Positions 17,994-27,048 of a stretch of 64,000 nucleotides of DNA are shown here, piece by piece. Below the pieces are notes generated by a model. That model searched no databases, was not told the DNA's origin, and saw only the letters and a program-made list of their open reading frames with translations. How positions within the stretch are numbered: position 1 is the stretch's first letter; each line of letters opens with the position of its first letter. Both the position numbers and the translations under genes were made by a program. Source of the stretch: Streptomyces avidinii (GTDB lineage Bacteria; Actinomycetota; Actinomycetes; Streptomycetales; Streptomycetaceae); contig NZ_BMVL01000009.1 in the NCBI RefSeq assembly GCF_014650695.1, forward strand, positions 260,488 through 324,487, read 5' to 3'.

Positions 17994-19205
17994 ATGCCCG
18001 TATGGGACGACCTGGTGGGACAGGAGCGGGTCCAGAAGCAGCTGGCCGCCGCCGCCCGCGACGCCGACGCACTGGTCACGGCCATCACGGACGGGACCGC
18101 GCCGCCGCCGTCGTCCAAGATGACCCACGCCTGGCTGTTCACCGGACCGCCAGGATCCGGGCGGTCCACCGCCGCCCGGGCCTTCGCGGCCGCGCTGCAG
18201 TGCACCAGCCCCGACCGTGCCCTCGGCGGTGAGCCGGGCTGCGGGTTCTGCGACGGCTGCCACACCACCCTCATCGGTACGCACGCCGACGTGCAGATCG
18301 TCCGCACCGACCTGCTGTCGATCGGTGTGAAGGAGACCCGCGACCTGGTCCGCCGGGCCCAGCTCTCCCCGGCCGTCGGCCGCTGGCAGGTCATCGTGCT
18401 GGAGGACGCCGACCGGCTCACCGAGGGCGCCGGCAACGTGATCCTCAAGGCCGTGGAGGAGCCCGCTCCGCGGACGGTGTGGCTGCTGTGCGCGCCCTCG
18501 CTGGAGGACGTGCTGCCCACCATCCGTTCCCGCTGCCGGCACCTGACGCTGAGCACTCCGAGCGTCGACGCCGTCGCCGACGTGCTGGTCCGGCGCGACG
18601 GCATCGAGCCCGCCGTGGCCGCGGCCGTCGCCCGGGCGACCCAGGGGCACATCGACCGGGCCCGCCGGCTCGCCACCGACGAGACCGCCCGGGCCCGCCG
18701 GTCCGCCGTGCTGAAGCTCCCGCTGCGCGTCGACGACGTGGGCGGCTGCCTCAAGGCCGCGCAGGAGCTGGTCGACGCCGCCGCCGAGGACGCCAAGCAG
18801 GTCGCGGAGGAGGTCGACACCAAGGAGACCGAGGAGCTGCGCGCCGCGCTCGGCGCCGGAGCGGGCGCCGGCAGCCGGATGCCGCGCGGTACGGCGGGCG
18901 TGATGAAGGAGCTGGAGGACCGGCAGAAGCGCCGCCGCACCCGTACCCAGCGCGACACCCTCGACCTGGCGCTGACCGATCTCACCGGCTTCTACCGGGA
19001 CGTGCTGGCCCTGCAGCTCGGCTCCTCCGTGGCCATCGCCAATGAGGAGATACGGCCCGACCTGGACCGCGTCGCCCGCGCCTCGGGCCCCGAGCGGACC
19101 CTGCGCCGGATCGAGGCGATCATCGCCTGCCGGGACGCCCTCGACCGCAATGTCGCCCCGCTCCTCGCGGTCGAGGCGATGACGATGTCGCTGCGCGCGG
19201 GCTGA
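17994..19205 (+). CDS. holB: DNA polymerase III subunit delta'
   Basis: Clamp-loader subunit of 403 aa. The AAA+ fold shows GPPGSGRST at the P-loop, with Arg57 where active ATPases have Lys. This fits delta' subunits, which do not hydrolyse ATP. A zinc-binding set CGFCDGC plus an earlier Cys (QCTSPD) follows. Sensor-like VEEPAPRTVWLLC and RCRHLTL resemble the SRC region. The ATG at 17994 is chosen because GGTGG lies at correct spacing; a GTG at 17982 is the alternative. tmk and holB neighbours are typical in bacteria. Confidence 0.92.
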   Translation: MPVWDDLVGQERVQKQLAAAARDADALVTAITDGTAPPPSSKMTHAWLFTGPPGSGRSTAARAFAAALQCTSPDRALGGEPGCGFCDGCHTTLIGTHADVQIVRTDLLSIGVKETRDLVRRAQLSPAVGRWQVIVLEDADRLTEGAGNVILKAVEEPAPRTVWLLCAPSLEDVLPTIRSRCRHLTLSTPSVDAVADVLVRRDGIEPAVAAAVARATQGHIDRARRLATDETARARRSAVLKLPLRVDDVGGCLKAAQELVDAAAEDAKQVAEEVDTKETEELRAALGAGAGAGSRMPRGTAGVMKELEDRQKRRRTRTQRDTLDLALTDLTGFYRDVLALQLGSSVAIANEEIRPDLDRVARASGPERTLRRIEAIIACRDALDRNVAPLLAVEAMTMSLRAG

Positions 19206-19421
19206 TCGAGGGCTGATCGCGGGCTGCGCGGGGCCGAAATCGGCCGGACCGACCGGGCGGCGGTCCACACCCGGTTGACGGGTTCACCCGTACGGGCGGA
19301 CCGGTCGCCGGGCCGGGCAGCGCCCGGTCCGTGCCCTGCGCGGCGCGGGCCACGGAAGGCGTGCGGCCGTCCGGTCCCGGCGGGCCTGCTGACCTCCTCC
19401 GGCAGGACGTAGGCTCCGTAG

Positions 19422-20990
19422 ATGGACACCAGTCGCCTGCTGCGCACCACCGGGACCGTGATCGCAGCCGCCGGGCTGCTGCTCTCCGGGTGCACCTCGG
19501 GCGGCTCGGGGGAACCCCGGGCCGCCGCGTCCTCCACACCGGAGTCCGCCCCGCCGTCGGGCCGGTCGTCCCCGAACGAGGCCGCGCTGCGCCCGTACTA
19601 CGAGCAGAAGCTGACCTGGCGCGACTGCGGTGTCCCCGGATTCGAGTGCTCCACCATGAAGGCCCCGCTGGACTACGCGAACCCCGGCTCGGGCCAGGAC
19701 GTCGACATCGCGGTGGCGCGGCGCAAGGCCACCGGTCCCGGCAAGCGCCTCGGCTCGCTGCTGGTCAACCCGGGCGGCCCGGGCGGCTCCGGCATCGGCT
19801 ACCTCCAGGCGTACGCGGGCATCGGCTATCCCGCGGCCGTCCGGGCCCAGTACGACATGGTGTCCTTCGACCCCCGCGGGGTGGAACGCAGCAACCCCGT
19901 CGAGTGTCTGGACGGCCCTGCCATGGACAAGTACACGCAGGTGGACCAGACGCCGGACGACGAGGCCGAGCGGGCCGAGCTGGTGGCTGCGTTCAAGGAG
20001 TTCGCGGCCGGCTGCCAGAAGAACTCGCAGCGGGTCCTGCCGCACGTCTCCACCGTCGAAGCGGCCAGGGACATGGACCTGCTGCGCGGGGTGCTCGGCG
20101 ACCAGAAGCTCAACTACGTCGGGGCCTCGTACGGCACCCTGCTCGGGGCGACGTACGCGGACCTCTTCCCGGACCGGGTCGGCAGGCTGGTCCTGGACGG
20201 GGCCATGGACCCCGCCCGGCCCGCGCTCGAACTGAACCGGGACCAGACCGAGGGCTTCGAGACGGCCTTCACCTCCTTCGCCAAGGACTGCGCGAAGCAG
20301 CCCGACTGCCCGCTGGGCAAGGGCGGCCCGGACGCGGTGGCGGCTCGCCTGAAGGACTTCTTCCGCAAGGTGGACGCGCAGCCGGTTCCGTCAGGCGATC
20401 CGAACCGTCCGCTGGGCGAGTCGCTGGCGACGACCGGGGTGATCGCGGCCCTGTACGACGAGAGCGCCTGGCCGCAGCTGCGCGAGGCCCTCTCCTCGGC
20501 GATGAACGGTGACGGATCGAGCCTGCTGAGCCTGGCCGACAGCTACTACGAGCGCGAAGCGGACGGCAAGTACGCCAACCTGATGTTCGCGAACGCCGCC
20601 GTCAACTGCCTCGACCAGCCCCCGGCCTTCACCGGCCCGGCGGCGGTCGACTCCGCCCTGCCCTCCTTCGAGAAGGCCTCCCCGGTCTTCGGCCCGGGCC
20701 TGGCCTGGGCGTCGCTGAACTGCGCCTACTGGCCCGTGAAGGCCACGGGCAAGGCGAAGGAGCTGGCCGCGAAGGGCGCCCCGCCGATCGTGGTGGTGGG
20801 CACCACCCGCGACCCCGCCACCCCGTACAAGTGGGCCCAGGCACTGGCCGGCCAGCTCGACTCGGGCACGCTCCTCACCTACGACGGCGACGGCCACACG
20901 GCGTACGGCCGCGGCAGCGACTGCATCGACACCGCGATCAACCGCTACCTCCTGGAGGGGAAGGCCCCGGCGGCGGGCAAGAAGTGCTGA
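19422..20990 (+). CDS. Secreted alpha/beta hydrolase, tripeptidyl aminopeptidase-like lipoprotein
   Basis: A 522-aa exported serine hydrolase of the SlpD/tripeptidyl aminopeptidase family. The signal peptide ends in a lipobox (LLLSGC, Cys near 25), so it is probably lipid-anchored. The oxyanion motif NPGGPGGSG (about 114-122), the DPRGVERSNP segment, and the nucleophile elbow GASYG with Ser236 are present. A C-terminal TAP-like domain carries the likely acid GTTRDPATPY and base GDGHTAYG. It should remove short peptides from the N terminus of secreted proteins. The ATG at 19422 lies about 220 bases behind holB, so it has its own promoter. Confidence 0.88.
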   Translation: MDTSRLLRTTGTVIAAAGLLLSGCTSGGSGEPRAAASSTPESAPPSGRSSPNEAALRPYYEQKLTWRDCGVPGFECSTMKAPLDYANPGSGQDVDIAVARRKATGPGKRLGSLLVNPGGPGGSGIGYLQAYAGIGYPAAVRAQYDMVSFDPRGVERSNPVECLDGPAMDKYTQVDQTPDDEAERAELVAAFKEFAAGCQKNSQRVLPHVSTVEAARDMDLLRGVLGDQKLNYVGASYGTLLGATYADLFPDRVGRLVLDGAMDPARPALELNRDQTEGFETAFTSFAKDCAKQPDCPLGKGGPDAVAARLKDFFRKVDAQPVPSGDPNRPLGESLATTGVIAALYDESAWPQLREALSSAMNGDGSSLLSLADSYYEREADGKYANLMFANAAVNCLDQPPAFTGPAAVDSALPSFEKASPVFGPGLAWASLNCAYWPVKATGKAKELAAKGAPPIVVVGTTRDPATPYKWAQALAGQLDSGTLLTYDGDGHTAYGRGSDCIDTAINRYLLEGKAPAAGKKC

Positions 20991-21109
20991 GCCCGCCGCC
21001 CCGCGTCCGGCTCGGTGGCGACGCGTGAAGAAAACAACGTAAACGTCCGAGTATGTGACCCGTGTCTCGCCCGTGCGAAACCTGGTTCGGGGCACCCGTC
21101 CACACCCTG

Positions 21110-21115
21110 TAGACT
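21110..21115 (+). promoter_or_regulatory. Candidate -10 box of the tRNA-Thr gene
   Basis: TAGACT preceded by TG, 57 bases upstream of the tRNA. A weak TTCGGG -35 lies at 21085-21090 with a long spacer. No other gene lies between, so some promoter is needed here. Confidence 0.4.
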
Positions 21116-21171
21116 TGGCGCCGCTGCTGATGAGCGCCCCTCTTCGAGGGAACACTTGTCTGACCAGTGGT

Positions 21172-21245
21172 GCCGCCTTAGCTCAGTTGGCCAGAGCAAC
21201 GCACTCGTAATGCGTAGGTCTCGGGTTCGAATCCCGAAGGCGGCT
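21172..21245 (+). tRNA. tRNA-Thr (anticodon CGT)
   Basis: A 74-base cloverleaf. The acceptor stem GCCGCCT/AGGCGGC is perfect, the D stem is GCTC/GAGC, the anticodon stem is ACGCA/TGCGT with loop CTCGTAA, and the T arm is TCGGG-TTCGAAT-CCCGA. The anticodon CGT at 21206-21208 reads ACG (Thr). The CCA end is not encoded. A terminator follows after a few bases. Confidence 0.97.
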
Positions 21246-21251
21246 CTGTAG

Positions 21252-21290
21252 AAGCCCCAGGACTCACTCGCCGTGACCTGGGGCTTTTGC
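21252..21290 (+). terminator. Terminator of the tRNA-Thr transcript
   Basis: AAGCCCCAGG (21252-21261) and CCTGGGGCTT (21277-21286) form a perfect 10-bp stem with a TTTTGC tail. Confidence 0.9.
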
Positions 21291-21432
21291 TATTTCCCGG
21301 ATCATGCGCCGCCGCCGCGCGCGGGCCGCTCGGATGCTGGCGGTCCCGGTTCCGGTCCCGGACGCGTGAACCTCCCGTACCGGCCCTGCGTCTTCTCTCC
21401 CGATCGTCACTACACCCACGGGAGAAGAGACC

Positions 21433-21687
21433 TTGACCGACAAGGACGTTGAGCAGCCCGACGAGCGGGGTTACGGCCCGGGGCCCTGGTGGACGGACCT
21501 GGGGGCCTGGGGGGCGGTCGGATTGATCGTCGTCGGGGTTCTCTGCGCAGCGTGGGTCTTCCTCCGGCTGCCCGGCACCCCCGAGAACCTGGCTACCGGC
21601 TACTACCAGGCCGCCAAGGTCCTCGCCATCGGCGTCGTACTCGGAGGAAGCGCCCTGCTGGCCCGTCGTCGTCCGGGCGCCCGGTGA
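21433..21687 (+). CDS. Small two-helix membrane protein, unknown
   Basis: An 84-aa protein. A polar N terminus (TDKDVEQPDERGYGPGPWW) precedes two hydrophobic helices at about 27-45 and 61-77, and the end is RRRPGAR. The TTG start is preceded by GGGAGAAGAG. It is monocistronic and faces a convergent gene. I do not recognise a family; similar short proteins with a Trp-rich start are common in streptomycetes. Confidence 0.65.
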   Translation: MTDKDVEQPDERGYGPGPWWTDLGAWGAVGLIVVGVLCAAWVFLRLPGTPENLATGYYQAAKVLAIGVVLGGSALLARRRPGAR

Positions 21688-21720
21688 GCGAGGTGGGCGG
21701 GCCGGGGTGCCGGGGGCGGG

Positions 21721-22557
21721 TCAGGGTTCCTTCGGGTCGCCCGCCAGGCGGACCGTGCTCAGGACGCGCATGATCAGGGCGTCGTCGACGGCGCCTGGGA
21801 CGCCCGTGCGGCCGTAGAAGTCCCAGGAGACGAGGTCGCCCCGGGAGTTCTTGAAGCCGAAGACGACCGCCTGGCCGTCGCCGGCACAGTGGTTGGTGCG
21901 GGGAACGCCCGTGGAGCGGGCCTTGACGTAGCTCCCGCTGACCCCCGACCTCGTCGTGTACGCCACCGGCTTGTCCGTCTTGACCGCGCTCTTGTCCGGC
22001 TGGGTGTAGGCGGCGTAGACCCAGGTGGGCGCTTCCTTCTCGGCGATCTCGGCGGCGTTCTTGGCGCCGGCGGCGCCCTTGGTGCCGACGTTGGCGAGCC
22101 GGACGTCCGAGACCTGGCCGTCTCCGTCCGCGTCGATGCTGCACCACTTGGACTTGTAGAAGGCGGGGGCCGTGTGCCCGATGAGGACCTTCTCCCGGTC
22201 CTTGCTGTCCGTATGGCCGCTGAAGACCGTGGGTTCGAGGACCTCCCACTGCGGCGGCACGTCGAACGCGGTGCCGTGCTTCGGGTTGACCACGGTCTTC
22301 CAGCCCGCGACCTGCGGCTTCGTCGGATCCGCTGCGGACGCCGGAGGGACGGCGGCTTCCCTCGCGCGGTTCTCGCGGACGCCGAGTGCGACGCCGGTCG
22401 CGGCAGCGGTGACCGCCAGGGCGGTCAGGGCGCAGATCCCGGCCACGACCTTCTTCCTGCTGCTCCTCCCCCGGCCGCCGGGTTCCTGCGGCGGACGGAA
22501 CGGCGGCGGTTGGTACAGGCCGCCGGGCCGATCCGGCTGTGGGTACGGGTTCTCCAT
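21721..22557 (-). CDS. Single-pass membrane protein with extracytoplasmic domain, unknown
   Basis: A 278-aa protein: a Pro-rich cytoplasmic start (MENPYPQPDRPGGLYQPPPF), a basic RKK, one membrane helix at about 36-56, then an extracellular domain of about 210 aa with a Cys pair candidate (SKWCSID and TNHCAG). It contains a GWKTVVNPKHGTAFDVPP segment like other secreted Streptomyces domains that sense or bind unknown ligands. It starts nine bases after the propeller-protein gene ends, so the two form one operon and may act as a complex. No catalytic motif is seen. Confidence 0.75.
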   Translation of the reverse strand: MENPYPQPDRPGGLYQPPPFRPPQEPGGRGRSSRKKVVAGICALTALAVTAAATGVALGVRENRAREAAVPPASAADPTKPQVAGWKTVVNPKHGTAFDVPPQWEVLEPTVFSGHTDSKDREKVLIGHTAPAFYKSKWCSIDADGDGQVSDVRLANVGTKGAAGAKNAAEIAEKEAPTWVYAAYTQPDKSAVKTDKPVAYTTRSGVSGSYVKARSTGVPRTNHCAGDGQAVVFGFKNSRGDLVSWDFYGRTGVPGAVDDALIMRVLSTVRLAGDPKEP

Positions 22558-22566
22558 GGTGCCCTC

Positions 22567-24117
22567 CTACTTGCCGAACGACAGGATCGAGCGGCTCGCC
22601 TTCTTCGGCTCCGGGCTGTAGACCCTGCCGTTGAGCAGGAACAGCCGTCCGCCCGCCCAGGCGGTGCGCAGGCCGTGGGTGAAGAAGACGCCCTGGGCGC
22701 CGGCAGCCGCGGCCGGGCTCTGCAGGAGGGGCTGCGCCGCCCCGTCGGCCGGGGCGAGGGAGACGACCGCCCCTGCTTCGCCGCTGCTGCCGGAGGAGAC
22801 GTACACGACGACCCGGCCGTCCTCCACCGCGAGCGGCCACAGGGTGCGCTCCTTGGGCTGCTCGGCCGTGCGCCACCGCTCCTTGCCGGTGTTCAGGTCG
22901 ACGGCGACGACCTGGTTGGTGTCGTCGATGCCGAGGCTGCTGCCGGGCTTGCCCGCACCCAGGTAGAGGGTGTCGGCGTCGGCCGCGACGGCGTAGCACT
23001 CCTGGAAGCCGCTCGCGTTGCCGAATCCGTTGCACCGGCCGCTGACCCCGAAGCCCGGGTTGGTCTGCGAGCGGACCCTGCCGTCGGCCGTGAAGGCCGT
23101 GATGTTCCAGGTCTTCTTGTCCTTGTGGTGCGCGGCGATCACCAGAGGGTCGATGGAGAGCACCCGGCCGACGGTCCAGTCCCGGTCGTACTTGTGACTC
23201 CAGCGCGCGCCGCCGGTGGCCGGATCCAGTTCCTCGACCATCGCCTGGCCGGAGGCGAGGGCGCCGTTCGGGTCGGGGCAGTGGCGGATGCCGATCAGCC
23301 GCGAGCCCCCGGCGAAGGCGGACGGGTAACAGCCGTTGGTCTTCGAGGTGCCGAACAGCTTGCGGCCGTCGGTGACCGAGAAGCCGCTCATGACGGCGGG
23401 CCGCGCGACGGCCACGGTGTCACCGCTGATCGCCAGCTCGAACTGCACCGAGCTGTCGTGCTCGTTCTCGGGCGGTACCGGAACCTTCCAGCCCGCCTTG
23501 CCCGTGGCGAGGTCGATCTGCTGGAGGTGGGTGCACCGCGAGGTGTCCGAAGCGCTCTCCTTCACCGCCACGACGAGTACGCCGGTCGCGGACGGGGCCG
23601 GTGGGACCCCGCACAGCGGCGTCTGGAGCGAAAGTTTCCACTTCTCCTGGCCGTCGGCCACGGCGTACGCGGTGAGCCCGCTGGAGATCGCGCCGACCAC
23701 GGCGTCCCCCACCCGCCACGGGCCGTACTGCGCGGTCCCCGAACCGGCCACCTCGGTCCGGTTGTCGCGCAGCCAGACCCGGGCCTCACCCGGCCGGATG
23801 CCCGCGTTGGGGTCGTAGGCGCCGGGGGTCCCACCGGGGCCCTTGCCGTCGCCCTGGTCGACCGAGGGGGAACCGGAGGGCCCGGCAGCGGGCCGGGCGG
23901 GGACGCCGACGCCGGTGCGGACCGTCAGGTGGTAGGAGCCGCCGCCGATCAGGAGCAGGGCGGCGGCCACCGCCGCGACGGCGACGGCGGGTCGCAGCCG
24001 CGGACGCGAAGGGGGACGAGGGGCGGGATCCGGGCCGAACGGTGCGGGCGGCGGCCCGAAGCCGGCGGGCTCCTGCTCGTCGGGTTCCGGCCGTGCGCCG
24101 GGAGTGCGACCGGTCAT
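22567..24117 (-). CDS. Membrane-anchored PQQ-like beta-propeller protein
   Basis: A 516-aa protein with a disordered cytoplasmic N terminus rich in Pro/Arg, one membrane helix at about 43-62, and an extracellular beta-propeller. Blades are marked by WRVGDAVVGAISSGLTAYAVADGQEKWKL, DLATGKAGWKVPVP, VDLNTGKERWRTAEQPKE and similar PQQ-enzyme repeats. Such proteins bind partners rather than PQQ when catalytic residues are absent, as here. It is first in a two-gene operon with the single-pass protein. The divergent serine hydrolase shares the upstream AT-rich region at 24140-24170. Confidence 0.8.
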   Translation of the reverse strand: MTGRTPGARPEPDEQEPAGFGPPPAPFGPDPAPRPPSRPRLRPAVAVAAVAAALLLIGGGSYHLTVRTGVGVPARPAAGPSGSPSVDQGDGKGPGGTPGAYDPNAGIRPGEARVWLRDNRTEVAGSGTAQYGPWRVGDAVVGAISSGLTAYAVADGQEKWKLSLQTPLCGVPPAPSATGVLVVAVKESASDTSRCTHLQQIDLATGKAGWKVPVPPENEHDSSVQFELAISGDTVAVARPAVMSGFSVTDGRKLFGTSKTNGCYPSAFAGGSRLIGIRHCPDPNGALASGQAMVEELDPATGGARWSHKYDRDWTVGRVLSIDPLVIAAHHKDKKTWNITAFTADGRVRSQTNPGFGVSGRCNGFGNASGFQECYAVAADADTLYLGAGKPGSSLGIDDTNQVVAVDLNTGKERWRTAEQPKERTLWPLAVEDGRVVVYVSSGSSGEAGAVVSLAPADGAAQPLLQSPAAAAGAQGVFFTHGLRTAWAGGRLFLLNGRVYSPEPKKASRSILSFGK

Positions 24118-24282
24118 GGGGGAAGTCTGGCCGGTACAGCGGCATTTCTAGAATAGATTTTTAGACTTCTTCGCCGCCTCCCTCGCTGCCCGGCGAGTCC
24201 TCCCGGCTCCCGGTCGCCCGCCCGCCGGCACAGGTCTAGCGTGGAGTGGAGGTCTGTGGCTTGGCGGGCGAGGAGGCCGGGC

Positions 24283-25557
24283 ATGACGACACGTTGGCGC
24301 AGTGCAGCCGTGGGCGGGGCGGCCGTCGCACTGGTGGTGGGTCCGGTGGGCGCGGGTGCGGGCGCGGTGTACGGGTGGGACGCGGCGGCGCACACACGGA
24401 CCGCGACCGCGACGGCGCCGGCCGCAGCCCAGACGCCCACGCCGACACCCACGCCCAAGACGACGCCGACGCCGACGTCCGCCTCCGACGAGTTCGCCCG
24501 GCTGACCCCCGCCGTGGCCCGACAGTTGGACGACGCCATCCGGAAGGTCCTGGCCGAGGCGAAGATCCCGGGTGTGATCGTGGCCGTGTCGGCGCCGGGC
24601 AAGGGCGAGTACGTACGGTCCTTCGGCATCGCCGACAAGGGCACGGGTGCGCCGATGACCCCGAACCTCAACATGCGGATCGGCAGCGTGACGAAGACCT
24701 TCACCGTCACCGCCCTCCTGGAACTGGTCGACGACGGCAAGGTCGGGCTGGACGACCCCATAGGCAAGTACGTCGACGGGGTGCCGAACGGCGACCGGAT
24801 CACCCTGCGCGAGCTGGCCGGGATGCGCAGCGGGCTCTTCAACTACTCGGCGGACGAGGGCTTCTACAAGGCGCTGACCAGCAATCCCGAGCGGCCCTTC
24901 ACCCCGCAGGAACTGCTCGACTACTCGTTCAAGCACCCGGTGTTGTTCGAGCCGAACGCGAAGTTCTACTACTGCAACACCAACCTGATCCTCCTCGGGC
25001 TGGTGGTGGAGAAGGTCAGCGGCATCCCCCTCGACCGGTTCATCGACCGGGAGGTCGTCGAACCGGCCGGGCTGAAGCACACGCTCTTCCCCACGGGCGC
25101 GGACTTTCCCCGGCCGCACGCCCAGGGCTACACGAACCAGACGGCCTCAGGGAAGGTCGAGAACTCCACCGACTGGAATCCCTCCTGGGGCTGGGCGGCC
25201 GGCGCGATGATCTCCGACCTTTCCGACCTGCGCAGCTGGGCGAAGACCCTGGCGACCGGGACCCTGCTGACCCCCGCCACCCAGGCCCAGCGGCTGGACG
25301 TGGTCGACGCGATCCCGGGCGCGGGCTACGGCCTCGGCATCTTCAAGGTCCAGGGCTGGATCGGCCACAACGGCTCCCTGCCGGGCTACGGCTCGCTCGT
25401 CCTCTACCTCCCGGAGGCCGAGGCCACGCTGGTCGTGCTGCTCAACACGGACATCTCGTACGAGAACCAGGAGCCCAGCACCCTCTTCGGGGAGGCGATC
25501 ACCAAGATCGTGACTCCCGACCGGGTCTACTCGCTCCCCGCCCAGCCCCCGTCGTGA
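24283..25557 (+). CDS. Secreted serine hydrolase, class C beta-lactamase/D-Ala carboxypeptidase family
   Basis: A 424-aa penicillin-binding fold enzyme. An N-terminal signal or anchor helix (about 10-30) is followed by a Thr/Pro-rich linker. The catalytic SxxK is Ser135-Val-Thr-Lys138, YxN is Tyr230-Cys-Asn232, and the third motif is His362-Asn-Gly364 in place of KTG, as in class C and R61-type enzymes. It is likely a D,D-peptidase or esterase acting outside the membrane. The ATG start follows GAGGAGG. A GC-rich UUCG hairpin follows. Confidence 0.88.
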   Translation: MTTRWRSAAVGGAAVALVVGPVGAGAGAVYGWDAAAHTRTATATAPAAAQTPTPTPTPKTTPTPTSASDEFARLTPAVARQLDDAIRKVLAEAKIPGVIVAVSAPGKGEYVRSFGIADKGTGAPMTPNLNMRIGSVTKTFTVTALLELVDDGKVGLDDPIGKYVDGVPNGDRITLRELAGMRSGLFNYSADEGFYKALTSNPERPFTPQELLDYSFKHPVLFEPNAKFYYCNTNLILLGLVVEKVSGIPLDRFIDREVVEPAGLKHTLFPTGADFPRPHAQGYTNQTASGKVENSTDWNPSWGWAAGAMISDLSDLRSWAKTLATGTLLTPATQAQRLDVVDAIPGAGYGLGIFKVQGWIGHNGSLPGYGSLVLYLPEAEATLVVLLNTDISYENQEPSTLFGEAITKIVTPDRVYSLPAQPPS

Positions 25558-25588
25558 GCGGGCGGGACGACCGACGCCACATCAGCGG

Positions 25589-25618
25589 CGGGCCCCGGGA
25601 CTTCGGTCCCGGGGCCCG
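25589..25618 (+). terminator. Terminator with UUCG tetraloop
   Basis: A 13-bp perfect stem (25589-25601 with 25606-25618) closed by C(TTCG)G, 31 bases after the serine hydrolase. Confidence 0.8.
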
Positions 25619-25752
25619 TGTCGTCATGTGTGCGGCCGGTCCTTCGCGGCGGCCGACTCCGGCCGTAGCGTAGGCAGTCGAGAGTCCGGGCGACCGGTCG
25701 CCCGCGCACAATGGTCCGCGGCGCGCGCGAAACACCCCTGAGGGAGACGCAC

Positions 25753-26280
25753 ATGAACGGTCAGGCACAGGCGGCGGCACAGCAGGACGTCCCGTCCCCG
25801 GCGGAGGACTCGGCACCGGCATCCGCGCCCGGGGTGGCGGTCCGCGCCGCCGGCGAGGCGGACGTCGAGGCGGCGGCCGTGCTGTTCCGCGGCTACCTCG
25901 ACTTCTACGAGGTGGACATCGAGGACCCGGACGCCCCGCGGGCCTTCCTGGCGGAGCGGATCGCAAAGGACGAGTCCCTGGTCCTGCTCGCCGACGTCCC
26001 GGAGGCGGGCATGGTCGGCTTCGCGCAGGTCTACCGCGGGTTCTCCTCGCTCTCGCTGCGGACCGCCTGGGTCCTCAACGACCTGTACGTGGCCCCGGAG
26101 GGCCGCCGCACGGGGGCCGGCCGGGCGCTGCTGCGCGAGGTGCTGCGCCGGGCCCGCGAGGCCGGGGTGTCCGGGGTGCAGCTGGAGACCGCGTACGACA
26201 ACACCGTCGCGCAGGGGCTGTACGAGGCCGAGGGCTTCGTCCGCGAGGAGTTCCACGTGTACTTCCACGGCCTGGGCTGA
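25753..26280 (+). CDS. GNAT family N-acetyltransferase
   Basis: A 175-aa acetyl-CoA-dependent acyltransferase. After about 30 disordered residues the fold starts at VAVRAAGEADVEAAAVLFRGYLDFYE. Motif A is LNDLYVAPEGRRTGAGRALLREVLRRA, with the acetyl-CoA loop RRTGAGR, followed by motif B ETAYDNTVAQGLYEAEGFV. The ATG follows GAGGGAGA. The acceptor substrate is not evident. It is a single-gene unit downstream of a terminator. Confidence 0.85.
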   Translation: MNGQAQAAAQQDVPSPAEDSAPASAPGVAVRAAGEADVEAAAVLFRGYLDFYEVDIEDPDAPRAFLAERIAKDESLVLLADVPEAGMVGFAQVYRGFSSLSLRTAWVLNDLYVAPEGRRTGAGRALLREVLRRAREAGVSGVQLETAYDNTVAQGLYEAEGFVREEFHVYFHGLG

Positions 26281-26414
26281 CCGGCTTCCGGGGCAGGGCA
26301 CGGTCCTCCGGGTGGGACTCCGGGGAATGCTCCCGGGAGGACTTCCGGCGGGCGATGAAACATTTCCGCACGGCCGACGCGTCAGTGTGGTGTGACGGAC
26401 GCGAGGGGGAGCAG

Positions 26415-26930
26415 ATGCGGCACGGTCGCGGGGGTGGATTCCGTGAGTTCGCGGCGGGCCGGTCGGGGCATCTGTACCGGTCGGCGTGCCTGCTGGCGAG
26501 CGGGGACACCCACCTCGCGGAGGACTTGGTGCAGGAGACCCTGGGGCGGATGTACCTGCGCTGGGGGCGGATCTCCCGTATCGACAATCCGGCGGCGTAC
26601 GCGCAGACGGTGCTGGTACGGGCCTTCCTCACGCACCAGCGCCGCCGCTCGGCGGGGGAGCGCCCGGTCGGGGAGTTGCCCGACCCGGGCGCGCCCGCGA
26701 CGGGCGGCGAGGATCCGGCGCTGCGGCTGACGCTGCTGGAGGCGCTGGGGCGGCTGGCGCCCAAGGACCGGGCGGTACTGGTGCTCCGCTACTGGGAGGA
26801 CCGCAGCGTCGAGGAGACCGCCGACGCGATGAACACCAGCTCGGCAGCGGTCCGTACGCGGACCTCGCGGGCGCTCGCCCGGCTGCGCGAGCAGCTGGGG
26901 GGCAGCCTCTCCGCCTTCGCGGATCTCTGA
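26415..26930 (+). CDS. SigE-family RNA polymerase sigma-70 factor (ECF)
   Basis: A 171-aa ECF sigma factor. Region 2 is seen in GRSGHLYRSACLLASGDTHLAEDLVQETLGRMY and continues to RISRIDNPAAYAQTVLVRAFL. Region 4 is LGRLAPKDRAVLVLRYWEDRSVEETADAMNTSSAAVRTRTSRALARLRE. The ATG at 26415 follows GAGGGGGA; a longer in-frame start exists but lacks a good site. The next gene encodes a one-helix membrane protein with a cytoplasmic start that could be its anti-sigma factor. The stimulus is unknown. Confidence 0.88.
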   Translation: MRHGRGGGFREFAAGRSGHLYRSACLLASGDTHLAEDLVQETLGRMYLRWGRISRIDNPAAYAQTVLVRAFLTHQRRRSAGERPVGELPDPGAPATGGEDPALRLTLLEALGRLAPKDRAVLVLRYWEDRSVEETADAMNTSSAAVRTRTSRALARLREQLGGSLSAFADL

Positions 26931-27048
26931 GACCGGCGCGAACCGCTCGGCTCGGGTCCCTTCGGATTCGCTCCGGGCCGCTCCGCTCCGGTCGCTCCGG
27001 TCACTCCCGCGCCCCACCCCACCCTGCAAACGGAAGGTCTGGTTCCAC

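Noticed and set aside
14743..18072. A 1109-codon open frame antisense to the tmk fusion
   Set aside because: Low-complexity Gly/Arg/Gln shadow without ribosome site; created by the third-position GC bias.
21889..24156. A 755-codon + strand frame opposite the propeller operon
   Set aside because: Antisense shadow; the minus-strand proteins have signal helices and repeats.
26931..27048. CGCTCC-rich run between the sigma and anti-sigma-like genes as an operator
   Set aside because: Simple-sequence drift without a clear dyad or regular period.
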